Positions 50,998 to 61,512 of a DNA stretch of 64,000 nt are shown piece by piece. The DNA comes from Porphyridium purpureum (taxonomy: Eukaryota; Rhodophyta; Bangiophyceae; Porphyridiales; Porphyridiaceae). Each line of letters opens with the position of its first letter. Position 1 is the first letter of the stretch. Location of the stretch: positions 911,139-975,138 of the forward strand of contig VRMN01000006.1 in the NCBI GenBank assembly GCA_008690995.1, given 5' to 3'. Position numbers and translations under genes: made by a program. Under the pieces are notes generated by a model. The model was not told the DNA's origin. It saw nothing but the letters and a program-made list of their open reading frames with translations, and did not search any database.

Positions 50998-52497
50998 GAA
51001 ACGGAGCTGGTGGGACGAAAGGAGATCTGGCACTTGGTGGCCTCTGATCGCCATGAAAGGCCTAAAGTGCGAAAAATGAGCTTGTCAGAGGGCATTTGAA
51101 GCAGGTCACACCAACCTGCTCTATCGTGCATAGGATCAGCGTGGGGCATAAAACGTGATTCCGCAAAGACCGGCGCGCGTATTGAGCGTACTTTTAAACG
51201 TAGTTTCGCAACCTTTTTGATCGCTCCATGTGCTGACAAAACCGCCCACGATAGTAATAATCATGCTCCAAAGCCGAGAATGCGAGTCACTTTCTGCTTT
51301 TTTTGCGCCCATGCAGGTGCCAAAACGTGCAACGCATCGGTCTTCGGCTCATCTGTGCAGGATCAGGGAGAAGCAAGGGTGTTCGCTGCCGTTGGCGATA
51401 TTTGCTGTTTTTGACAATGTGAGAACATGTCGTCTCGATTCTGGACTGGCCATAACATGTGACACAATAGGAGTGGTAAGAACTTGCAAGAAACCAAAAT
51501 GTCCATTCGTCGCTGCCACATTGGACGCGCACTGGAAAGTAGCAACTGTTGGGCGCGTATCACCAGTCGAAGAACGCAAGGCCATGAGGCCTAAGGTATG
51601 GATGCGAACGCGTGACAAGCCGCAGTCGCGCGACAGAAAGGTGAAGAAAACGAATTGGCGAGGGCACAAGTTAAGCTGTAAAAAAAGAGAAAGAATCCGG
51701 TTGCCACCGGATCCCACACTCTCGACCAGTTCGAGAGATGACGCGCAAGAGCAACAAGCACAGACCGAAGACCAAACAAGGTCTCCTTGCCTCTCGTGCC
51801 GACGTGAGCAAAGCAACTGCTTTTTCATATCGCCCCCAATACGGCGGCTGGCTGCAACCACCGCTTGCCCCCAGAAAGACGCTGCGCACGCTGCTGGTTC
51901 GAGCGTGTTGGTTCCACCCTGCGCGTGGCCAAACCCACGTCGCCATAGTAGAGCCGTATCGTTTACCAAGAAGCATGCGCCGATTTTTATCGTGCGCCGA
52001 GCGCGTGCTTGCACATGAATCTCACCACTGGACGCGTGGCACACTGGACTCGTCGCCGATTCGCGGGCGTCCGGAGCGAGCGCGCGCCGTGGCCCTTCAG
52101 GAACCCCGCGGTTTGGTGGACACGCATCGGCGCTGCGATGAAAATCTCGAACGCTGCTGCGGCTGCGCGTGGCACCGTGATGGCGCGTTCTGCGCGCGAG
52201 CTGTGGAATCGCCGCGCGCACCGTGCGGCGATGTGCTCTGCTGGCGCATTTGCGTGAGGTCTGGGATGACGCGCTCGCGTGTTTATAAACGCGCCGCTGG
52301 CGCGCGGCAGTCGGTCGGTCGGTGCCGGGGAGGCGAGAGGAAGGTGGAGCAGCAGTGGTGCAAGGTCGTGGAGGGGTGGCAGTCGAACGCACGACAGGGC
52401 TAGGATCGGGGAACGGAACGGAAAGGGCTTCGGTGAAGGGCATAGAGGCGCAGCGTCGGTGTTGGTGTGGCGGCCGCGCACTACGGTGGTGTAGAGG
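50998..52497. other. Intergenic region with TATA box for the Cys-rich gene
   Basis: This 1.5-kb region has long overlapping open frames on both strands that read as Arg/Ser/Cys-rich shadows without motifs. A TATA-like TTTATAAA at 52282-52289, 209 bp before the ATG at 52498, is a likely promoter element, giving a leader of about 180 nt. Confidence 0.4.
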
Positions 52498-53565
52498 ATG
52501 GCTTTGTTGAGCAAGGTCGGCGCAGCCGCGTGCGCTCAGCATCCGCGGCGCGCAGCTCCGCGGGTCAGTGTGGCAGCCGTGCTTGTTGCTGCGCTTGCGG
52601 TGCTTGGTTTGTTCGCCAAGGCAACTGGTGCGAAAGCTGGCGACGACGCCAAGCGTGATGACCCGGCGCGTGCGCACACAGCAATCGAGCCGTCGTCGGA
52701 TCGTACGGCTAAGATCAAGGTCCCGAATGCAGACTTGTTGACCAGGGACCTAGAAAAGGATTCGCTTCTCGACGTCACTGAGCGTCAATTTCCACGTGGC
52801 AGGCGCTGTGAATTCTGCTTTGAAGACGAATTTCCGTGTAATACTGGTCTCACATGTTTTGACAGCTTTTGCCTAGGGCCTTGGGACACTCCTCGAAGTT
52901 GCGAATCTGGGTGTTGCAGGTCCTGTGGATGCGCTGCTAGTTTCGACTGTCAAGTGAGTATTGGCAGTTTCTGCACTGATGATTGCGAGTGTGAAACGAG
53001 CTCTTTGTGCATCAACAGCTTCTGCGCCCGGACTGATTCAAGAGTCCGTTGTGAGTCGTGCGAATTCGATGAGAATTGCGCCGGCGAGCTCACTTGCATC
53101 TTTCGCAAGTGCGGGCTGCCCGCGGATTCGCGTGAAACATGCGAATCTGAGTGTTGCCAGTCCTGCGATTGCTCTTCCAATTCCGTTTGCGCGCAGAGCG
53201 AGGGCCAGTCGTGCTCTTCAGACTGCAACTGTCAGGGGGACCTGGTGTGCAATAATGGGATTTGCGGAGATTCGGTGCGGACTGAATGTGGGACGCCGCA
53301 GTGTGCTTGCATCGAAGAGACCGGGTCGCAATGCGCGCAACCCGTCAACGGAGCGGCGGAGGGACTCTGCGAGTTTCAGGACTGCGCGGCGTACAAGTGC
53401 CTGTGTGAACAGGATGTTGCCGGTGCGGCGGATGTGTGCGAGTATGTTGCGACTGCTGCATTTGTACCTACTGGAACACAGGACGAGCAGGGATTTGTGG
53501 AATGCTCGCTTGGATTTACGAGCGTTCTGAATCGTGTTGGAGGAAGTGGTGCTTCCCCCGTATAG
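52498..53565 (+). CDS. Secreted Cys-rich repeat protein, unrecognised family
   Basis: 355 aa from the ATG at 52498. A hydrophobic segment near residues 25-42 (VAAVLVAALAVLGLF) acts as signal or anchor. About 42 cysteines follow residue 100. Two unit types alternate. Type A is CEFCFEDEFPCNTGLTCFDS and CESCEFDENCAGELTCIFRK. Type B is CESGCCRSCGC...CTDDCECETSSLC and CESECCQSCDC...CSSDCNCQGDLVC. So an A-B pair is duplicated within the protein, followed by a diverged Cys-rich tail. The Cys density implies a disulfide-stabilised extracellular domain, similar in style to dickkopf/EB-type modules, but no known family is confirmed. Function is unknown. Confidence 0.75.
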   Translation: MALLSKVGAAACAQHPRRAAPRVSVAAVLVAALAVLGLFAKATGAKAGDDAKRDDPARAHTAIEPSSDRTAKIKVPNADLLTRDLEKDSLLDVTERQFPRGRRCEFCFEDEFPCNTGLTCFDSFCLGPWDTPRSCESGCCRSCGCAASFDCQVSIGSFCTDDCECETSSLCINSFCARTDSRVRCESCEFDENCAGELTCIFRKCGLPADSRETCESECCQSCDCSSNSVCAQSEGQSCSSDCNCQGDLVCNNGICGDSVRTECGTPQCACIEETGSQCAQPVNGAAEGLCEFQDCAAYKCLCEQDVAGAADVCEYVATAAFVPTGTQDEQGFVECSLGFTSVLNRVGGSGASPV

Positions 53566-54283
53566 TCGATGTCGCCCGAGTCCTAACCACCAGCAAGCCC
53601 CTGGCCGATGCTGACGCGATTCGTCGTGCAACTCACATGACGACGCTGATTGACGGCTACCTCTCATGATGCTCTCTGATGTATTCCGGTCCTTGAACGT
53701 GCACGCCCTTCCACGTCGCCCCTCATCCTGCAGAAAGCTGCGTGCTTCACCTTAAATGGACAGATGCGAAACAAGTTGTCAAACAAATTACGTGATCTTC
53801 TGGGTAACCCAATGCGAAAAGCCATTTCGAGTGCAGCCCTACGCCGAGGAATAGACCTTGGATCGAACGCCTGCGTATCCACGCCATCGCTACTCCAACC
53901 GAGGAAAGGCGTCCCAGAAATCGGAAGTTCTGTGCGTGGCGAGGGCCTCGTTTTCCGCCATCCTTTCTCCTCTTGCCTGAAACGCCTCTGGACACTAGGA
54001 CGACTGACTCGATCTCGTTTCTCATGAATGGATGAGCCCGATAAGCCCGATAAGCCCGACAAGCCCGCGAGCCCGGCGAGCCTGACGAGCATCGCACTGC
54101 GGCCAGCGGACGGACAGGATTCTAGTGAGAGGGAGATGGGGAGCGCGTGTACTATGTCAGTACGGAGCGACATCTGCGTGCTGATTTTTTATGCACCAGT
54201 GCGGCAATCATCGTTTTAGCTGGTGCATGAGCTTCGCGAATGGTGAAGAACTGAGCATGTCTGGCGACCAGTGCCCGGCGCAT
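53566..54283. other. Intergenic with a short 9-bp tandem repeat
   Basis: Near 54029-54079 a repeat of GATAAGCCC/GACAAGCCC units grades into GAGCCCGGC units. An open - frame spans it (53664-54173) but has no motif. Nothing else was recognised. Confidence 0.4.
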
Positions 54284-55400
54284 AAAAGTCGCGCTCGCGG
54301 ATTACGGTACAGGCAACATGCGGTCGTTGATGGACGACCTGAAGTACATGGGAGTTTGGCCTTTTTGGATAGCTTGCAAGACATTCTGGACGCGAAAGCG
54401 ATCCTCTTGCTCAGTTTTGGGATTTTTAGTGTTGCAACGCAATACCCCGAGGAGATCGCCTACGTCCATGTTCTCAAAGATTTTATGGTGCACTCTGATC
54501 AGCCATCCTCGTGGATCTACGCCGGGATGTACGGGCTCTTCGAAGCATATCAAGAGTCACCTGGTATAAAAGGACTGGACGTATTCCATGGTGTGATTCT
54601 CAGGTTCAGTACAGGAAAGAGCATGCTCGGCGTGTCCCGCACGGGCTGAAACGCCATTCGGCTGGATCGCAGAGTTCCAAGCGAAGAGCAAGGCGGTCCA
54701 TGTGCACGAATCCGGTCGCGCCTGTCGTGCAGCCGGACTTTTATTCCTTTGTGAACTCTGGTCGATTAGGCGACGCAGACAACGTGGGTCAAATGGCAGT
54801 AATCTATACTTTGCATGGTCAACGGCGGCTTGCTGCAGCTGTACTGCAAGATATTGTTCTCGCCCATACGTGTCACCCGGAAAAGCCAGATGACGCTGGA
54901 CTAGAGCTGGTCTGTGTTTTTCTGTGCCACTCTGTGCCGCTCTGTGCCGCTCTGTGCCGCTCTGTCATTGCAGCAATTTGAGCGATAGCATCTGTTTTTG
55001 CCTCGCAACTACAGCAACTGGGAAAGCGGTGAGGCAAAACTCTAGTGTATCGGCGTAGAGCCTGTCTAAACACGCGGTGGCGTGCGGGGACTCGTGCGAA
55101 AATGACACGGGCAACCTGCTCGTGACCAAAGGTGACCATTATGGCGTTCGTGAAAAGCAAGGCATTATCGAGGTGCGTAACTCGGGACACCCTGTCATGG
55201 TAATCACGCGACACTATGATTTTTCTGCTGGCCACGGAGTATTTCTGAACGCCCCTTTTTTTCGCCGTGAGCGCTGAAAAGCTGCTTCCATGTCCAGCGC
55301 GCTCGAGAGTACAGCCGAAATTCTGTTTGTGCCACTTTGCATCGGCCGTGGCAGAGGGCTGGTTCGCAAAGCACCCACATGACACCAATCATTGTTTGTA
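54284..55400 (+). pseudogene. HIS7: Decayed HIS7 (imidazole glycerol phosphate synthase, HisH-HisF)
   Basis: Pieces of the bifunctional histidine-biosynthesis enzyme lie in order on the + strand. HisH start: VALADYGTGNMRSLMDDLKY (54287-54346). After a frame change come DILDAKAILL and SSWIYAGMYGLFEAYQESPG then IKGLDVFHGVILRFSTG (54505-54612); the nucleophile Cys of the glutaminase is Tyr in IYAGM. GVSRTG-stop-NAI follows, with TGA 54647-54649 where GWN has Trp. Then VQPDFYSFVNSGRLG and RRLAAAVLQDIVLAHTCHPE, retaining the His-Pro-Glu of the triad (near 54874). HisF pieces: CENDTGNLLVTKGDHYGVRE near 55096 and ILFVPLCIGRGRG near 55318. Later barrel strands are not readable. A functional copy must lie elsewhere if the organism makes histidine by this route. 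Confidence 0.8.
54921..54966. repeat. Tandem repeat, 10-bp unit x4
   Basis: TCTGTGCCAC followed by three copies of TCTGTGCCGC and a partial copy. It lies inside the HIS7 relic just past its HisH end, so it is a later expansion within dead sequence. Confidence 0.9.
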
Positions 55401-56860
55401 CTATCCATCGAATTTATCATGCTGCCAGGACGACTTGGATGACCATGTGTGGCGACGGTAGCCTTCAATTCCGTGGACGTTAAACAGCAGATCACTTGCG
55501 GAAGTGGAGATGTGGAGTGCGTACATGCACGTGACAGGCGCGACTGGACAGGCAAAGTCGGCATTGACGGTCTTTGGCAAGCTTCATGATCATCACGGTA
55601 CTTCGCTCGACATGCCAAACTAACTGTTAGGAACAAATGTGCTGCGTTGCAGCAAATGGAACGCGCTTCCGCCAGGGCTCGTGGCTGAGATACTTGAGTA
55701 CATCCACTAGCACTTGATCAAATCTGATGCAGAGCCGATTCTGCATCATCGACACGCCAAGTATGATGACCTGCTTGAGCGCCGCATCAAGAATGTGACC
55801 AGGCAAGGCGAGACCGGTCTTGGCCCCACGGTCATGGCGGGGCTATTTCAGGCCAATAGTTCGCGAATCAGGGTAATTGCTGATGAAATCCGCTGAACTC
55901 TTGAACTGCAAGAACGCGCCGATACGGCCGCACTTCAAGCCCGGAAGTCAGCATCGGATGCTCAGATGTTGCCTGGATTCTTTTCGATGTCCTTGTCTGT
56001 TTCTGACGTTGTGTCAAAATGTGAACCGGTATCAAAAGCACAGCGACGAGTGCAGGGGCACGCAAGTCACATCGGATGACCAGAATAATGGCAGGAACGC
56101 AATCGGCACAGCTCTAGAGGGAAATGGCCGGTTTCGTGTCGGCGGTAGCCACGCCGCCGCAGCATTATCGCTGGATTGCTTGTCCTGGTGCCCAGGGCTC
56201 AGACAGTCAGACGAACGGCTCGGATAAAGCTTGCAGTGGAAAGTCAAAATCCGAGCTCGCGAGCTGGCATTGAAGGGACCTGCATCTTCTTGTTCTGGTC
56301 TGGGACGATGAGGAAGGTTGGATTTGCAATTACCTTGTGCTTTGAGTCTTTGCTTCGCTACGCGGCAGTGCATATCTCGCGCTTCGAATAATTTGGACGT
56401 AGAACCTTGTAGGCGTTCTTGCGTGAGGTGGACCGATCTTCCTCACGAAGTCATTCAAAAGCACAGGAAGGCTGTCGCATCCGCTGTGTCTTTTCCGTGA
56501 GAAAAGTCACTACAAGCAGCTTCGCCCGGAATGCTTTTTTTCTTGCGCGCTGAATCTGCTCCCGCGCGCGGCTATCCAAAGTTCATTCGGCGTGGTGGAA
56601 CTGTGGGCGCTTCCGAGTTGCAGATGCGCAAGTTTGAGTAGGCGGCTGTTGTACCCGCGAGGCTGCGGTCGCAGCGAGAGCGACGTTTCACCAGTTGGGT
56701 CCACCACATTCTCATGTTGTCACTTATCCTTCGTCTTTGCTCGCGGTGACAGTGGTCAATGCCTTTACATGATTGTTATGATGGCAAGTTAAGGCATGTA
56801 TTGACTTGGCAATGTCTGCAGTCTGTAATCCGGGTTTTCAGGATTTAGTATTAGCTACTA
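55401..56860. other. Eroded sequence between HIS7 relic and Tc1 element
   Basis: Short + frames such as 55714-55896 (DLLERRIKNVTRQGETGLG) have a protein-like look but break quickly and match no family recognised here. The region may contain further decayed gene remains. No intact gene, RNA or repeat was identified. Confidence 0.35.
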
Positions 56861-58403
56861 CAGTCCTGGCCAAAATGTTTGCAACACCCTCATAAAAAGT
56901 GAAATTCGTGTAAAAGTGAAGAATCTTGATAGACAAGGGTATGCTTTGAGCACGCCAATCGATCGCGCGTCCCAAGAAACACGGGATCGTCCAACCGGGA
57001 GGAAAAGGCAAGGAAAGAGCGCATGGGCAATGGAGACAGCAAAAAGGGGGTATTGGCGAGGGGCGCAGGTTTTGGAACGTAACAAAGAAACACGAAGATC
57101 AAGAAGGATGAGACTTTAGTACTTGGTGTGGTGGCCGCGCGCGTCTAGTACAGCTTGAAGACGGCGAGGCATGGACTCCAAAAGTGGAACTACGTACTTT
57201 TGGGCCTCGGTCGCCCACGCCGCAAGGACGGCAGCCTTAAGTTCTGCGACGCGCTGCGAACTGGCGGCCTTTTCGGTAAACCACGCGCGACAAGACGCCC
57301 CAAATGTTTTCAATTGGGTTAAGGTCCGGAGACCTTGCAGGCCACGGCAGCACAGTGACGCCGAGTGCGTCGAGCCACGCCTTGGTCGAGTTGGCCGTAT
57401 GTGCCGGGGCATTGTCTTGCTGGAAAGTGAAATTGAAGTCATACATTTCCAGGCCGAACGGAAGCAAGGCTTCCAGCAAGACTTGTTGATACTTAACGGC
57501 ATTCAAGCCACCCTCGACGAAGACGGCCATTGTTAGGCCGCGCAGGGACATACCGGCCCACATGTGAACCTTGCCACCTCCAGAGTGCTGGCGCCTGGCG
57601 TACGAACTTGACTTAGCGCGACAGTCGACCCATCGCTGCGAGGAGCCGAACGGACCATCGCAGCTCCAAATCTTCTCGTCTGAAAAGACCACTTGATGCC
57701 AGAAAGCCATTGGTTTCGCAATGAATGCAGTGGCAAACGCCAATCGCTTTCTGATGTTGTCAGACGACAGCGAAGGTTTCCGCGAGACTCGCTTGTAGCG
57801 AAGAAAGCCTGCTGCTTGAAGCGTCCGACGCACTGTCCTGGCCGAGCACTGCAAGTGCAGCTCGTGAACCACCTGTCCGGACGTCAGTGCATCAACAGAT
57901 ACGGCGCGAATGATGCGGCGTTCCGATTTGCGACTCAAAAGCCGTTTCGGACCTGGCTTCTTGCGGACAATTCGGCGACCCCTTAACGTCAGATAACGGC
58001 TCACAGTTGCATAGAACGGCCGCGAGCGATCTGGGCGAGGCTTCAGAGCCTTCGCAATGGCTCGTACCGACAGCTCCTGGCCCGCAAGGGCGTCGATCTG
58101 CCCTTTTTTGTGTTCCAACAGCCACGGCGCCATTGTCCGGCCGTTGCGCGCTCACTTTCGATCCGGAGACTCTCCACTTGCGCACGAGGAGATGGATCAG
58201 CCAGCGAAGATCCTTTGAGCACCTTCTGATGGTCTGGGGAAAACAAAAACGCGCGCGCCGCGCCTTGGTTCATCGTTATGCTTGATGTTCACAATGTTAA
58301 AAAAGAGTTAAAAGTAAACATTCAATCAAAATGAGCTCTTGTACTATAAGATCCAGTTCGTTGGACTAAAATGCAGATGTTGCAAAAATCTTTGCCAGGA
58401 CTG
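56861..58403 (-). mobile_element. Tc1-type transposon, second family (CAGTCCTGGC termini)
   Basis: A 1.54-kb element bounded by inverted ends CAGTCCTGGCCAAAATGTTT (left, 56861) and the inverse of CAGTCCTGGCAAAGATTTTT (right, ending 58403), each flanked by TA (56859-56860 and 58404-58405), the Tc1 target duplication. The termini are close to the classical Tc1 end. It carries one transposase gene on the minus strand. It is a different family from the copies at 34420 and 58754. Confidence 0.9.
57116..58133 (-). pseudogene. Tc1 DD34E transposase, nearly intact, one late frameshift
   Basis: The ORF from the ATG at 58133 gives 298 aa. It contains paired HTH domains (ALAGQELSVRAIAKALKPR, LTSGQVVHELHLQCSARTVR), the basic GRRIVRKKPGPKRL linker, the first Asp in VVFSDEKIWSCDGPF, GGGKVHMWAGMSLRG, the second Asp in FQQDNAPAHTANSTKAWLDA and the Glu in LPWPARSPDLNPIENIWGVL, a DD34E triad. 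Near 57260-57290 the frame changes; the natural C terminus (RVAELKAAVLAAWATEAQKY, ending VLDARGHHTKY at 57116) lies in the other frame. Only the last 45 or so residues are lost, after all catalytic residues. Confidence 0.88.
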
Positions 58404-58753
58404 TACATTTTAAAACTTAGGTACCGATGCATGTGATACTATCGCTGTACGCCCCAACGGCGAGACCGACAGCGGTTCGGTCCCTGTCACCAGGGCGCCG
58501 CAACCGGTCTGGCTAGATGGATACGCTCCGTTGAGGCAGCTAGTCCGCCCGACGGCGATGACGCGGGAGGGGGCGCGACCCCCTGACCTCCACTCGGGCG
58601 ACCCCTCCGCAGGGCCGTGCCCGCACTGCAGACACGAAGAGCAGTGCAGAGGCTGTATTTAAGCGCCAGCCTCCTCTCACCTGGCGACTCGGCTCCACAT
58701 GTATAGAGTCGAAAAGGAAAGGTCTTTGGGTTCAGTAAAAGGGTGGCCTCCTA
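58404..58753. other. Intergenic between two Tc1 elements, possible LTR promoter piece
   Basis: GC-rich 350 bp with a TATA-like GTATTTAAGC near 58652 followed by CCTCCTCTCACC. It may be a solo-LTR fragment or the displaced upstream part of the promoter of the gene at 60423. No coding sequence is supported. Confidence 0.3.
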
Positions 58754-60192
58754 AGGGGCGATCAAATCAGAAAGGGGACAGTACCATTTTCCAAGTTTTA
58801 CCAGTAAAATGATCTGCTTTACTATAAAAGGGAAAGAGGTCCGGTGAAAAGGGAATGTGGAAGAGGTCAAAACGGATAGGGGACACGACACAGTTCCAGC
58901 CATTACTCAGCAATGAAAGGTCGGAATTGGTCGCCCTTTCCTTGTGCGTATGCGCCTTGAAGATACGCACAGTCAAATATGCGTTTCGGCAGCGACGCGT
59001 ACAAATTGGCCATCACAGGCTGGTCCAAAGTCTCCCAAGCCAGTAAGATGGTATTTTTCAGCTCTAGCACCATCTGAAACTCCCTTGCACCCACGTAAAC
59101 CTTGCGCGCTAGTATTCTCCACAGGTTCTCGATAATATTGAAGTCCGGCGAGTACGCTGGCCAGTCTAGAAGCTCCACATTCTTGTCATTCATGAAATTC
59201 TTAACCAGGCGACTTTTGTGCAGCAGCGCGATATCCTGCAGAAAAACCACGTTCGGGTCCACCATCTGGCGGCAGCGGTCCAGCATGCCGTCATTCTGAA
59301 GCATGGAAACAGAATTGGCAGCGGCGAAGATACCGTCAATGAGTTGAAATTGCATATCTCCTGCCACAAAAATGGCGCACCGAACCGTACACCGACCGCC
59401 GCCCAAATGTCACGACCAAACGTTTGAAAGATCCCATGTACGCTCATGCCATGTCTTGTGGAAAGCATCTGGCCCATCCAGATTGCAAATTATTTCGTCC
59501 GTGACCGCAACTGTTGCCCAATTCATTCGTTCCAGCACATGCCGTCTTTTCAAGGCGAGCCACGTGAGGTCGAATTTGAGTGTCACAGGTACTTCAGCTG
59601 GATTTCTCCCGCATGCATAGGTCAAACTCATTGCTGTCCTGATTTTCATTGAATTTAGGACCCGAATCAGACCGCAATTGCGCTGTGCAGCACGAATTTG
59701 ACGGCCCTTATTTACGGGCCGAATCCTTTTGATATCAGAAGTCTTGATTTTTCATGCCTTTGTGCGGTTTGGAGCGTCCGCAGTAGAGGTACTACGTACG
59801 TGTACGATGGGAGCATCTACCTAGAACAAACCGCATTGCATGGAGCACCTAATTTGTGTCACAACAGCTCTCACTTTTTGTCCCACTCCCAAAGGCCCTG
59901 AAAACGTCATATCTTCTCATCTGAGCAGTCAATATTGCGATGTATGGTGTCGAAATGAAGCTCTTCGCGAGAGTCGCTCGATGCGCTTTTCTCCTCTTCC
60001 TTTCCATTATCCTTTCCCGAGATATAAGGCTTCCCTTGACTGTTCCCTATCCCATTTGTGCAACAAATTTCTTGCACTCCGGCACCATCCGCCCCGCCCC
60101 AAATATTGTCTTAGTAAAAGGTCAAAATGTAACATGAACTGTCTAATTTTTCTTAGAAATTCGACTTTCCCCTATCCGTTCTGGTCGCACCT
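58754..60192 (-). mobile_element. Tc1/mariner-type transposon, IR/DR family, copy 2
   Basis: A 1.44-kb element flanked by TA (58752-58753 and 60193-60194). The left end is AGGGGCGATCAAATCAGAAA; the right end inverts to AGGTGCGACCAGAACGGATA. The inner left repeat AAAACGGATAGGGGACAC at 58869-58886 is identical to that of copy 1; the inner right repeat near 60045 is degraded (TTCCCTATCCCATTTG). It is the same family as 34420-35856 but more eroded. Confidence 0.85.
58903..59649 (-). pseudogene. Decayed transposase of Tc1 copy 2
   Basis: Three minus-strand pieces in different frames: 59649-59410 with VTDEIICNLDGPDAFHKTWH, 59477-59190, and 59406-58903 with FLQDIALLHKSRLVKNFMND and LLDWPAYSPDFNIIENLWRI. 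Compared with copy 1, QDNAPVH has become QDIALLH and the N-terminal HTH region is unreadable. It is dead. Confidence 0.8.
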
Positions 60193-61470
60193 TATTATAT
60201 GAAGGCACACAGACCCGGACACGCCGACACGAGCGAAGGGCAAGCTGTAAATCGAGAAGGAGGACTGCGGTCAGGAGGGGAGATAGGGATATGGGGCCGC
60301 GAATTAGAAGGCGAAACAGCTGCGCGGCTGCCAGCAGGAGAAAACGAAAGTAGGGGTAAAGGGTGGGTTGCGCAAGAGTAGGAAATCAGCAGCAAAAACT
60401 CGGTCAGCATTGATACAGTTCCATGGACACTCGCAAGCAGGGTGTGCTGGCTTCGGGCCTGCTGCTCCCCTGCGTCCTCCATGTTTTCGTCGGAAGCACC
60501 CAGACCCAGGCAAGTGCAGGTATAGTCTACGGCATTGAGCACGATATCGCGGAGAAGAACATCTTTGCCCTGGACTTTTTCGCCGGCTTGGGCATTGAGC
60601 CCAGCATCACGCTAGTCGCAAACGTGACAACGGCGGCGGCCGAGGATCCAGATTACCCAGTACAGTGCATTGGATAGGTGAACAGGGTGACGCGCACAGG
60701 GCCTCTGTATGAATGTAGTCCGAGTGGACTGGCTTACGACGGCGACTCCCTTCTGTATTTCGCCTTATTTGACCGATTTGGCATGAAGGCATCACGATTG
60801 TGCTTGTCCTCATTCGAGACGGATTCGTTCGGGTTTGCTGCCACCCCTTGGCGGGACTGTGACGGGCGCCGCCTTCAACCCGAATACGTACCAGTATGTG
60901 TGGATAGACCAAGGCGCGCTACAATCTGAGGGCCGTATTCTGGTCCTCCAGTTCGAGCGACTGAACAGAACGACGGGCTAGATTATGGAGCGAGTCACAA
61001 ACACTATGTTCCGCACCGTGACGACGGACCCGAATGCTCCAGCTGCCGAGCTGCCTTTCACTTATCGTGGCGGAGATATAGCGATTGACGCTACCGGTAT
61101 GTTGCACGGCAGCAGCGTCGGAACGGGCGATGGCTTCAAGTATTTCTTTTCCATCGACTTGAACTATGCTGCTGGAGACCTCCGCACAACTCCCGGAACG
61201 CCGTACGCTTCCCGCCTGATCCACGCAGATCCAAAGGACTCCACTCAGGTGAGCACTTTGACCAGGTTTGCAACTGCAGATCGGGAGGCATTTGACGCGG
61301 ATGGGAGATTGATCAGCCAAAAGAGCGAGCGAGGCATCTTTAGTGTCGTGGACACTGCGACAGGCGCGAATGGTGAAGTGGGCGTCGAGGGTGTGGATTA
61401 CGTCAGGCTGTTCCAGATGGGCACGCTGCACACGTTTGCAGACCTTGCGTCGGCTCTGGTCTTTGAAGCG

Positions 61471-61512
61471 CCGATGCCGATGCCGATGCCGATGCCGATG
61501 CCGATGCCGATA
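61471..61512. repeat. 6-bp tandem repeat coding Pro-Met
   Basis: Six perfect copies of CCGATG and a seventh CCGATA, encoding alternating Pro and Met, are followed by a Pro/Val/Ala-rich hinge. This linker separates the propeller-like and Ser-rich parts of the broken gene. Confidence 0.9.

Noticed and set aside
51230-52677. Long overlapping open frames on both strands (51230-52018 +, 51349-52677 -)
   Set aside because: Arg/Ser/Cys-rich text without domains; the - frame runs through the promoter and start of the Cys-rich gene. GC-rich sequence gives such frames by chance.
49716-60981. Possible reassignment of TAG (or TAA) to Trp, because stops sit at Trp positions in several ORFs
   Set aside because: The intact PLAC8 gene ends in TAG, ETF-QO ends in TAA, several functional genes end in TGA, and the interrupted ORFs also contain frameshifts. 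Decay explains the stops better.
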